Below, piece after piece: positions 45,258 to 52,408 of a DNA stretch of 64,000 bases (position 1 is the stretch's first letter; every line of letters starts with the position of its first letter). The DNA is from Actinokineospora pegani. Lineage in GTDB: Bacteria; Actinomycetota; Actinomycetes; Mycobacteriales; Pseudonocardiaceae. The stretch covers positions 49,493 through 113,492 of the forward strand of contig NZ_WHOL01000077.1 of assembly GCF_009745975.1 (NCBI RefSeq), in the 5' to 3' direction. A program made the position numbers and the translations under genes. Below the pieces are notes generated by a model. It worked only from the letters and a program-made list of their open reading frames with translations. It did not search any database and had not been told where the DNA came from.

Positions 45258-45884
45258 GTGCCACATAGCAACCAAAGCGTCCACGGGTCAGTGCAGGTCC
45301 GGTCGACGGCGCGAGTCAGCACAGACCAGGTGTTGATTTCCCGAGTCGGTCTGCACATCCCGCCCAGCCTCACCTACACCGGTTGGGAGCGCACCGGTGC
45401 GCAGTTGGCCCGCATCTTCGATTCCTCGGCCTGGTGCCTGGGGGACTGGCTGGTCTGCGGCCAGGAGAACTACGCGGACCGCTATGTCCGGGCCGTCGAA
45501 GCCGCCGGTCTCGACTACCAGACCCTGCGAAACTACGCCTGGGTCGCCCGCCGGTTCCCGCTGGAGCGGCGTCGGGAACTGCTGAGTTTTCAACACCACG
45601 CCGAGGTCGCCTCCCTGGTCCCGGGCGAACAGGACCGCTGGTTGGACCGCGCTGAGAAGGGGAGGTGGTCGCGCAACGAGCTGCGCCGTTGGCTGCGCGG
45701 CACCAGGTTGGACAAGAAGGCCGCCGCTGAGGCGACCTCGATGATCCCGAGGGTCGCCGTCGCCGCCGAACGGGTCGAGCGCTGGCGGGCCGCCGCGCAA
45801 CGGGCAGACGACCAGTTGGAGAACTGGATGGTGCTGATCCTGGACCGGGCGGCCGAGGATGTACTGAGCACGGAATCGACGTGA
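45258..45884 (+). CDS. LmbU-family pathway regulator
   Basis: This 208-residue protein matches the LmbU/NovE/CloE/HrmB group. The diagnostic core is WCLGDWLVCGQ, DYQTLRNYAWVARRFP, RRELLSFQHHAEVASL and SRNELRRWL. LmbU is an unusual DNA-binding activator of lincomycin biosynthesis; relatives are found in aminocoumarin and hormaomycin clusters. GTG 45258 is chosen because AGGGGGAT lies just upstream and because the resulting length fits the family. Longer open sequence upstream is Arg-rich and non-coding. It heads the salicylate/cyclitol gene cluster and is the likely activator of it. Confidence 0.88.
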   Translation: MPHSNQSVHGSVQVRSTARVSTDQVLISRVGLHIPPSLTYTGWERTGAQLARIFDSSAWCLGDWLVCGQENYADRYVRAVEAAGLDYQTLRNYAWVARRFPLERRRELLSFQHHAEVASLVPGEQDRWLDRAEKGRWSRNELRRWLRGTRLDKKAAAEATSMIPRVAVAAERVERWRAAAQRADDQLENWMVLILDRAAEDVLSTEST

Positions 45885-45940
45885 CGACGGCTCGGTCGCG
45901 CGGGATCTCCGCCGACCTCGATCACTGGCCGCCGTGCCGT

Positions 45941-45950
45941 CCCGCCGGCG
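45941..45950. promoter_or_regulatory. LmbU-like site 2
   Basis: CCCGCCGGCG sits in the 180-bp gap between the regulator and the SDR gene, embedded in the 12-bp palindrome CCCGCCGGCGGG. It contains CGCCGGCG, the core reported for LmbU binding in the lincomycin cluster, as I recall it. Confidence 0.4.
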
Positions 45951-46064
45951 GGGCGAGCGCGCCGAGTGGTCGTGGACCCATGAGGACTCCGGTCGCCCGG
46001 GGGCGGGTGGCCGCGAGACGAACCAGCACGACTAGTGCCGCGCAAGCGGTGGAGGGCATTGACG

Positions 46065-46841
46065 ATGACGACGAAGACAACGCGCGTTGCTGTGGTGACC
46101 GGAGCGGGGAGGGGAATCGGCCTGGCGATCGTGCGCGCGCTGGTCGAGGACGGGTACACCGTCGTCGCGGGCAGCCGGACTGTCACCGCGGGGCTCAAGG
46201 AACTCTCGCCGGACGCGATCGAGGCCGACCTGGGCCACCCCGATGAACCGGCCCGCGTCGTGCGGCACGCGCTCGACCAGCACGGCGGCATCGACCTGCT
46301 GGTCAACAACGTCGCGGGCACCTCGACGCCGCCCGGTGGCTTCCTCCAGCTCGACGACGACGCCTTCCTGCACACCTTCAACGTGACGTTCATGTCGAAC
46401 GTCCGCGCGACCCGCGCCGCGCTGCCCAGCCTGCTCGAACGCCGCGGCGCGGTCATCAACATCAGCTCCGTCAACGCGAAGCTGCCCCAGCCGCGCCTGG
46501 TCGCCCAGTCCGCCGTCAAGGCGGCGGTGTCGAACCTCGGCAAGGCGCTCGCCGAGGAGTTCGGCGGCCAGGGCCTGCGGGTCAACACCATCTCCCCCGG
46601 CCCGGTGTGGACCGACCTGTGGACCGCCCCCGGTGGACCGGGCGAGCAGATCGCCAAGCGGGCAGGCGCCACGCTGGACACCTTCAAGGACCGGCTGCCC
46701 GCCACCGTTGGCACCTCGACCGGCGAGTTCGCCCACCCGGAGGAGATCGCGGAGCTGGTGGTGTTCCTCGCCTCCGGCAAGGTGGCCAACATGAGCGGCG
46801 CCGACCTGGTGATCGACGGCGGGATGATGAAGACAGTCTGA
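46065..46841 (+). CDS. SDR-family protein lacking the catalytic tyrosine
   Basis: This 258-residue protein has the cofactor motif TGAGRGIG (12-19), NNVAG (81-85), INISS with Ser134/135, Lys152 and a C-terminal SGADLVIDGG. The position four residues before Lys152, where classical SDRs have Tyr, is Gln148 (AQSAVK). It may therefore be a non-reducing relative, a dehydratase/epimerase-type enzyme or catalytically weak. ATG 46065 is set by GGAGGG upstream. It lies directly behind the LmbU gene and before a bidirectional terminator, so it probably belongs to the cluster. Confidence 0.85.
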   Translation: MTTKTTRVAVVTGAGRGIGLAIVRALVEDGYTVVAGSRTVTAGLKELSPDAIEADLGHPDEPARVVRHALDQHGGIDLLVNNVAGTSTPPGGFLQLDDDAFLHTFNVTFMSNVRATRAALPSLLERRGAVINISSVNAKLPQPRLVAQSAVKAAVSNLGKALAEEFGGQGLRVNTISPGPVWTDLWTAPGGPGEQIAKRAGATLDTFKDRLPATVGTSTGEFAHPEEIAELVVFLASGKVANMSGADLVIDGGMMKTV

Positions 46842-46855
46842 TCCGGAGACCGGAC

Positions 46856-46898
46856 GCCGACAAGGCCCCTTTCGACTGTCGAGAGGGGCCTTGTCGGC
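46856..46898. terminator. Strong bidirectional terminator hairpin
   Basis: A perfect 15-bp stem pairs GCCGACAAGGCCCCT (46856-46870) with AGGGGCCTTGTCGGC (46884-46898) around a 13-nt loop. It lies between the convergent SDR and exporter genes, 14 bp and 10 bp from their stops, and should end both transcripts. Confidence 0.9.
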
Positions 46899-46908
46899 AT
46901 CCAGCCGC

Positions 46909-48369
46909 TCAGGCCTTGGTCGCCTCCGCGGGGTGGCGCGCGCTCACGAAAAGGGCGGACGCGATCAAGCCGATCAGCAGCACCAGCGCGGGCAGGTACA
47001 TGGAGCGGCTGAGCGCGGTGCTCATGTCGTCCAGCAGCGCTTCCCGCTGATCAGGTGGCGGGATGACGGCCGTGGAGCCGCCCTCGCCGATCGGGCCCGC
47101 CTGCAGTCCCTGGGCCGCGATGAGTGCCGACAACAGCGCGCTGATGCCAGCCGAGCCGAGGGTGAAGCCCAACTGGCGGGTGGTCAGGAACACGCCGGAA
47201 CCGGCCCCCGCCTGCTGGGGGGACAGGCTCCGGATGGCGTTGGCCGCGAGCGGCGCCCAGACGAAGGCGTTCGCCACACCGGCGACGGCGCCGATGACCA
47301 CGAGCAGCGCGATGGACGAGTCCGGCGTCATGGACCACGCGAAGCCGAACAAGGTCGCGGAGAACAGGGCGAATCCGGTGGTCGGGATGACCCGCGGCGG
47401 CAGCCGGTCGGCGATCTTGCCGATGAACGGCGCCAGCACGCCGGTCAGCGTCGCCATCGGTGCGAACACCATCGCCGATTCCGTTGGTGACATGCCCCGC
47501 ACCTGTTGCAGGTAGAAGTAGGCGACTACGAACAGGCCGTTCACCGCGGCCGCCATCGAGGTCACCGCCACGTTGGACAGCGTGAAGTTTCGGTCCTTGA
47601 ACAGGCTCAGCGGCACCAGCGGCTCCCGCGTGTTGCGGGACTGGTTGAGCACGAACAGGGCCAGCACGGCCACACCGCCGAGGATCAGCGCCCAGATCAC
47701 AACGTCCCAGTCCCGCGCGTTGCCCTCCTGGATGCCGAACACCAGCAGGAACATGCCAGCAGCGGACAGTGCCATTCCGGCGACGTCGAACTTGTGCTCC
47801 CTGGTCTCCAACGCCGGCACGAGCCAGGCCGCCAGCACGAACGCGACGACACCGACGGGCACGTTCACGTAGAAGATCCACTGCCAGCCCTGCCAGTCCA
47901 CCAGCACGCCGCCCAGGATCGGGCCGACCAGCGCCGCCAGCCCGGCCGCGCCGCCCCACAGGCCCATCGCCGCGCCGCGCTTGTCCGGCGGGAATGTGCG
48001 GGTGATCACGGCCATGGTCTGCGGTGTCATCAGCGCCGCGCCGAGCCCCTGCGCCACCCGCGCCGCGATCAGCATCTCGATGCTGGTGGACGCCCCGCAC
48101 CACAGCGAGGCGCCGGTGAACACCACCAGGCCGACCAGGTAGACGGTTTTGGGGCCGAAGCGGTCGCCGAGCCTGCCGGTGATCAGCAGCGGCACGGCGT
48201 AGGCCAGCAAGTAGGCGCTCGTGGCCCAGATGGCCTGCGAGAGGTCGGCGTCGAGGTCCGCCATGATCGCCGGGTTGGCCACCGCGACGATGCTCATGTC
48301 CAGCAGGAGCATGAAGAAGCCGACGATGACCGCGTAGAGCGCGGGCCACGGGTTGGCTTGTGTTGGCAT
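46909..48369 (-). CDS. MFS drug/proton antiporter, 14-helix DHA2 (EmrB/QacA) type
   Basis: This 486-residue polytopic protein has the DHA2 N terminus VGFFMLLLDMSIVAVANPAI, motif A GRLGDRFGPK, and motif C-like GPILGGVLVD in helix 5. Hydrophobic segments are consistent with 14 helices. ATG 48367-48369 follows AGGAGAACGCAAGC. It shares a divergent promoter region with the first biosynthetic gene of the cluster, so it is a good candidate for product export and self-resistance. Confidence 0.9.
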   Translation of the reverse strand: MPTQANPWPALYAVIVGFFMLLLDMSIVAVANPAIMADLDADLSQAIWATSAYLLAYAVPLLITGRLGDRFGPKTVYLVGLVVFTGASLWCGASTSIEMLIAARVAQGLGAALMTPQTMAVITRTFPPDKRGAAMGLWGGAAGLAALVGPILGGVLVDWQGWQWIFYVNVPVGVVAFVLAAWLVPALETREHKFDVAGMALSAAGMFLLVFGIQEGNARDWDVVIWALILGGVAVLALFVLNQSRNTREPLVPLSLFKDRNFTLSNVAVTSMAAAVNGLFVVAYFYLQQVRGMSPTESAMVFAPMATLTGVLAPFIGKIADRLPPRVIPTTGFALFSATLFGFAWSMTPDSSIALLVVIGAVAGVANAFVWAPLAANAIRSLSPQQAGAGSGVFLTTRQLGFTLGSAGISALLSALIAAQGLQAGPIGEGGSTAVIPPPDQREALLDDMSTALSRSMYLPALVLLIGLIASALFVSARHPAEATKA

Positions 48370-48542
48370 TGCTTGCGTTCTCCTGTCTGAGGAGTGGGCG
48401 GTCCACCGCTGCGCAGCGGGCACCACGCCCCCCCCGAGTCCACCACCTCGGCCGCACTGCGACCAGGGTAGGTGCAGTGTGGTCGGTCGTTGACCCGGAG
48501 CGGGCTGTCCGGCGTTGCATCGGGTGTGCGGCCGCGGGTTCG

Positions 48543-48570
48543 TTGTCAAAGCATTTATCTGGAGTATTTG
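48543..48570 (+). promoter_or_regulatory. Candidate sigma70-type promoter for the biosynthetic operon
   Basis: TTGTCA (48543-48548) and TATTTG (48565-48570) are spaced by 16 bp. They precede the LmbU-like site and the DAHP synthase gene, giving an untranslated leader of about 150 nt. Assignment is by eye. Confidence 0.35.
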
Positions 48571-48571
48571 T

Positions 48572-48581
48572 CCCGCCGGCG
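48572..48581. promoter_or_regulatory. LmbU-like site 3
   Basis: CCCGCCGGCG begins 2 bp after the candidate -10 hexamer in the divergent exporter/biosynthesis region. It is identical to site 2. Activation from this position would be unusual, so it may act on the exporter direction or on another promoter. Confidence 0.4.
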
Positions 48582-48727
48582 AGACAGGCGGGTCGTAGGA
48601 CCTTTTCAGATGTGCGGTGTTCTGATAGATTTCACCATCGAATCCCGCCGCACGAATGTGGCCGAATCTGTTCGGGTCTTGCGGAGTTCAGTATTTGACT
48701 TCCGCCGCTCATGTTAAGCGGTGTGCG

Positions 48728-49963
48728 ATGGTCGAACGCGTCAGGTCGGATATGGAGGCCTGGGCGGACCTGGCTCATATGGGGGAGTTTCTGGTGCAGG
48801 GTGATCTTTTAGTGCTATCGGCCGAATCGGCACCGCAACAGCCGGAATGGCCCGATCGCCGGCACGTGCGAGTGGTGCGCGAGGTGCTCGCCGGTCGACC
48901 GCCCCTGGTCCGCGCGGACGAGGTCCACGCGTTGCGCTCGCAGGTGGCCAGGGCCGCGGCGGGCGAGCTGCTGGTCGTGCAGGCTGGCGATTGCGCCGAG
49001 GACCCGGCCGAGTGCGTGCCGGGTCACCTGTGCCGCAAGATCGCCCTGCTGGACGTGCTGGCCGGTGTGTTGAACACGACCACTGGCAAGCCCGTGCTGC
49101 GGGTGGGTCGGATCGCGGGCCAGTTCGGCAAGCCGCGGTCCAGGGCGACCGAGCGCGTCGACGGCCTCGACCTGCCCGTCTACCGGGGTCACATGGTGAA
49201 CAGCCCGGAACCGGACCCCCTGCTGCGCCTGCCGGACCCGGAGCGGCTGCTCGCGGGCCACGACGCGGCGAGCGCGGCCGCGGGCTACCTGCGGCTGCGC
49301 AACAGCGAGCGGCTGCCGTCGGCGCAGTCGTGGGTCTGGACCAGCCACGAAGCGCTGCTGCTGGACTACGAGCTGCCGATGCTGCGGCAGACCGATGAGG
49401 GCGGGCGGCTGCTCGCGTCGACGCACTGGCCGTGGATCGGCAACCGCACCAACCAGGTCGACGGCGCCCACACTGCCCTACTGGCGACGGTCAGCAACCC
49501 GGTCTCCTGCAAGGTCGGGCCGACCATGACGCCGCAGGAGCTGGTCGCGCTCTGCGAACGCCTCGACCCGTTCCGCGCACCCGGCAGGCTTACCCTCATC
49601 TCCCGGATGGGCGCCGCGGTCGTGGCCGAGCGGCTGCCGCCGCTGGTGGCCGCGGTCCGCGAGGCGGGCCACCCGGTCGGCTGGCTCGTCGACCCCATGC
49701 ACGGCAACACCGTGAGTGGTCCGCACGGGCTGAAGACGCGGTTCGTGGACACCGTGGTCCAGGAGGTCGTCGAGTTCCAGCGCGCGGTGGCAGTGGGGCG
49801 CGGGGTAGCTGTCGGGCTGCACCTGGAGACCACGCCGGACGACGTGACGGAATGCGTCGCGAATGCTTCGGCGATCGACCGAGTCGGCGACAAGTTCACC
49901 AGTTTGTGTGATCCGAGGCTCAATCCGGAACAAGCCGTGGAAGTGGTTTCATCCTGGCGCTAG
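48728..49963 (+). CDS. Class II DAHP synthase, short (PhzC-like) form
   Basis: This 411-residue enzyme has AGDCAEDP, VGRIAGQFGKPRS, PWIGNRTNQVDGAH, CKVGPTMTP, DPMHGNT and ETTPDDVTEC. Compared with the DAHP synthase at the left end of the window, it lacks an internal stretch of roughly 45 residues before WTSHEALL. That is the region which carries regulatory helices in the long enzymes, as in PhzC-type specialised enzymes that escape feedback. Codon 28 is TTA (48809-48811), a rare codon that requires the bldA tRNA. ATG 48728 is assumed; ATG codons 9 and 18 are alternatives. It supplies chorismate for salicylate. Confidence 0.9.
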   Translation: MVERVRSDMEAWADLAHMGEFLVQGDLLVLSAESAPQQPEWPDRRHVRVVREVLAGRPPLVRADEVHALRSQVARAAAGELLVVQAGDCAEDPAECVPGHLCRKIALLDVLAGVLNTTTGKPVLRVGRIAGQFGKPRSRATERVDGLDLPVYRGHMVNSPEPDPLLRLPDPERLLAGHDAASAAAGYLRLRNSERLPSAQSWVWTSHEALLLDYELPMLRQTDEGGRLLASTHWPWIGNRTNQVDGAHTALLATVSNPVSCKVGPTMTPQELVALCERLDPFRAPGRLTLISRMGAAVVAERLPPLVAAVREAGHPVGWLVDPMHGNTVSGPHGLKTRFVDTVVQEVVEFQRAVAVGRGVAVGLHLETTPDDVTECVANASAIDRVGDKFTSLCDPRLNPEQAVEVVSSWR

Positions 49964-49969
49964 CAGTCG

Positions 49970-51367
49970 ATGATGAAGCCCTTTTCCTCTTATCGTGTCA
50001 GCAGAATCGAGGTCGCTGGAATGAGCAGTGCGGAATGGGTGCGATACGTCGAGACGACGATCGAGGTGGCGGGGGACCCGCTCGACCTGTCGGCGCGATT
50101 GGCCGAGGCGGGCCCGCACGGCGAATTCGTCGTCTACGAGAAGGACGGGCACTGGTCCTACGCGGGCGGTGTGCTCGCCGACATCACCCTCGACCGGGAC
50201 GGGGCCCGGCTCGGCGGCGTGCGGACCGCTCGCCTGCCCTGGAGCGACCAGCCGTTGCGCCAGGTGCGCGACCTGCTCGCGATGGTGCCAGTCCGGGGCT
50301 GGCGCGCGTACGGCACCGCGGCGTTCGAGTTGTCCTACGCCAAGCACGGCGATCGCGCCCACGTTGACGACCAACCCCTGCTGCACCTCGTGGTGCCCCA
50401 GAGCGAGGTGCGCATCAGTTCCGGCCGGGCGCACGTGCGCTCCACCAACCCGGACACCCTGACCGCGCTCGTCGGCCTGCTCACCAGCCCGGTCGAGGAC
50501 CGCCCGCGGGACGCGGTCGCGCTCGACGTCCGGCAGGTCGGTCGGGACGAGTACCGCGCCACGGTCGCCGCCGCGGTCCGAGACATCGCCGACGCGCGGT
50601 TGCAGAAGGTGATCCTGTCCAGGATCGTGCGGGTCGACGGCGAGATCGACCTGACTGGCACCTACGTGCTCGGTCGCCGCGAGAACAATCCGGCGCGGTC
50701 CTTCCTGCTGCGGCTGGGCGGCTTGGAGGCCGCCGGGTTCAGCCCCGAGATCGTCGTCAGCGTGACCGAGGACGGTGCGGTGGTCAGCCAGCCGCTCGCG
50801 GGCACCAGGGCGCTCACCGCGGACGCGGCGACCAACAGCCGCCTGCGCGGGGAACTGCTCTCGGACGAGAAGGAGATCTACGAGCACGCGATCTCGGTGA
50901 AGGTCGGCAACGACGAGTTGCTCACCGTGTGCGAGCCGGACTCCGTGGGTGTGCACAACCTGATGACGCTGGAGGAGCGCGGCAGCGTCCAGCACATCGC
51001 CTCCAGGGTGACCGGCACGCTCTCCGCCGGGCACGACGCCTGGGACGCCTTCGCCGCGGTCTTCCCCGCCGTGACCGCCTCCGGGGTGTCGAAGGAGGCC
51101 GCGTACGAGGCGATCCGCGGCTACGAGACCGAGCGCCGCGGCCTCTACAGCGGCGCCGTGCTGACCGTGGACGAGTCCGGGGCGATGGACGCGGCGCTGG
51201 TGCTTCGGACCGTGTACCGGCAGCACGGGCGGACCTGGCTGCGCGCGGGCGCGGGCATCGTCGGCCAGTCCCAGCCCGACCGGGAGTTCGAGGAGACCTG
51301 CGAGAAGCTCGACAGCGTCGCCCGCTTCCTCGTCGCCGCCGTGGTCAAGGCGGAGGTGCACGCGTGA
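49970..51367 (+). CDS. Salicylate synthase (MbtI/Irp9 type)
   Basis: This protein of about 465 residues belongs to the chorismate-utilising family and converts chorismate via isochorismate to salicylate and pyruvate. Its C-terminal half follows MbtI closely: PLAGTRALTAD, SDEKEIYEHAISVK, FPAVTASGVSKEAAYEAI, RGLYSGAVLTVDESGAMDAAL and WLRAGAGIVGQS, then EFEETCEKL. It lacks the PAGTLSGAPK of anthranilate synthases. Start is ATG 49970, 6 bp after the previous stop; ATG 50021 is an alternative. No separate isochorismate pyruvate lyase is present, as expected for this type. Confidence 0.9.
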   Translation: MMKPFSSYRVSRIEVAGMSSAEWVRYVETTIEVAGDPLDLSARLAEAGPHGEFVVYEKDGHWSYAGGVLADITLDRDGARLGGVRTARLPWSDQPLRQVRDLLAMVPVRGWRAYGTAAFELSYAKHGDRAHVDDQPLLHLVVPQSEVRISSGRAHVRSTNPDTLTALVGLLTSPVEDRPRDAVALDVRQVGRDEYRATVAAAVRDIADARLQKVILSRIVRVDGEIDLTGTYVLGRRENNPARSFLLRLGGLEAAGFSPEIVVSVTEDGAVVSQPLAGTRALTADAATNSRLRGELLSDEKEIYEHAISVKVGNDELLTVCEPDSVGVHNLMTLEERGSVQHIASRVTGTLSAGHDAWDAFAAVFPAVTASGVSKEAAYEAIRGYETERRGLYSGAVLTVDESGAMDAALVLRTVYRQHGRTWLRAGAGIVGQSQPDREFEETCEKLDSVARFLVAAVVKAEVHA

Positions 51368-52407
51368 GGGTCGTCGACGTCCACCTCTCCGGGATCGGCA
51401 GCGTCGTGCCGGACCTGGTGAGCACCGAGCACGCGGTGGCGCAGGGCTGGTACGACGAGTCGGCCCGCGCGGCCTCGGGCATCCTGTCGGTCGCGGTGGC
51501 CGGCTCGACCCCCGCACCGGACATGGCGGTCGACGCCGCGAACCTCGCGATCCGGCGCGGCGGCCACGCCGCCGACGACTTCGGCGTCCTGCTGCACAGC
51601 CACGCCCACCACCAAGGCCCGGACGCCTGGTCGCCCGCGCACTACATCCTGAACAACACCCTGGACCGCCCGATCCCGGCGATCGAGGTCAAGCAGGGCT
51701 GCCTCGGCGGGCTGGCCGCGCTCGAACTCGCCGCGACCCGACTGCTGGCCAACCCCAGCCACCCAGCCGCGCTGGTCACCGCCGCGGACAACTTCTCCAT
51801 CCCGCTGGTCGACCGCTGGCGGACGTCCTCGGCTTTCGTGCTCGCCGACTCCGCCGCCGCGGTGACCGTGTCCCGCACCGGCGGGTTCGCCCGGCTGCTG
51901 GCGATCGGCTCGGTCTCCGACGCCAGGATGGAGGCGCTCGACCGGGGCCGCGACCCGCTGTTCCCACCCGGGGTGACCGTGGGGCAGCCGCTGGATTTCG
52001 ACCAGCGTCGAGAGCACATGCGCGAGCGGTGGGCGCAGGGTGTCACCCCGCCCATCGGCTACTTCGGCGACAAGATCACCGCCGTCACCGAGTCGGTGCT
52101 CGAGGAAGCGGGCCTGACCTTCGACCAGGTCACCAGGGTGGCGCACCCCGGCTTCGGCTGGGATTCGCTGGAGACGATGTTCCTCGACCCGCTGCTGATC
52201 GACGCCGAGCGCGGGGTCTGGGACTACATCAGGCGGATCGGGCACGCCGGGGTGACCGAGGTGTTCCTCGGGCTCGAGCACCTGTGGACCTCCGGTCAGG
52301 TCGGACCAGGCGACCACGTGCTCCTGGTGTCATCCGGGGCGGGCGCGTCCATGGGCGCCGCTGTCGTCGAGGTGCTCACCGCCCATCAGCCAGGGACGGA
52401 GGTCTGA
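51364..52407 (+). CDS. KAS III-like acyltransferase
   Basis: This 347-residue thiolase-fold protein has the nucleophile Cys in VKQGCLGGLAALEL and a His in VAHPGFGWD. The usual KAS III Asn position lies in LLVSSGAGASMGA and is not conserved. That C-H pattern without the condensing Asn is typical of KAS III-like enzymes such as CerJ, ChlB3 and DpsC that transfer acyl groups instead of elongating chains. Here it most plausibly moves salicylate from the aryl carrier protein onto the aminocyclitol nitrogen. Start GTG 51364 overlaps the salicylate synthase stop. Confidence 0.82.
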   Translation: MRVVDVHLSGIGSVVPDLVSTEHAVAQGWYDESARAASGILSVAVAGSTPAPDMAVDAANLAIRRGGHAADDFGVLLHSHAHHQGPDAWSPAHYILNNTLDRPIPAIEVKQGCLGGLAALELAATRLLANPSHPAALVTAADNFSIPLVDRWRTSSAFVLADSAAAVTVSRTGGFARLLAIGSVSDARMEALDRGRDPLFPPGVTVGQPLDFDQRREHMRERWAQGVTPPIGYFGDKITAVTESVLEEAGLTFDQVTRVAHPGFGWDSLETMFLDPLLIDAERGVWDYIRRIGHAGVTEVFLGLEHLWTSGQVGPGDHVLLVSSGAGASMGAAVVEVLTAHQPGTEV

Positions 52408-52408
52408 C

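Larger units (their letters stand above)
48370..48727. other. Divergent promoter region of the cluster (358 bp)
   Basis: This is the most AT-rich stretch of the cluster. It separates the exporter gene (minus) from the DAHP synthase gene (plus). It contains a candidate promoter and an LmbU-like site, listed separately. CCCGCC and GGCGGG at 48572 and 48587 can form a small hairpin. No gene is seen. Confidence 0.6.
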
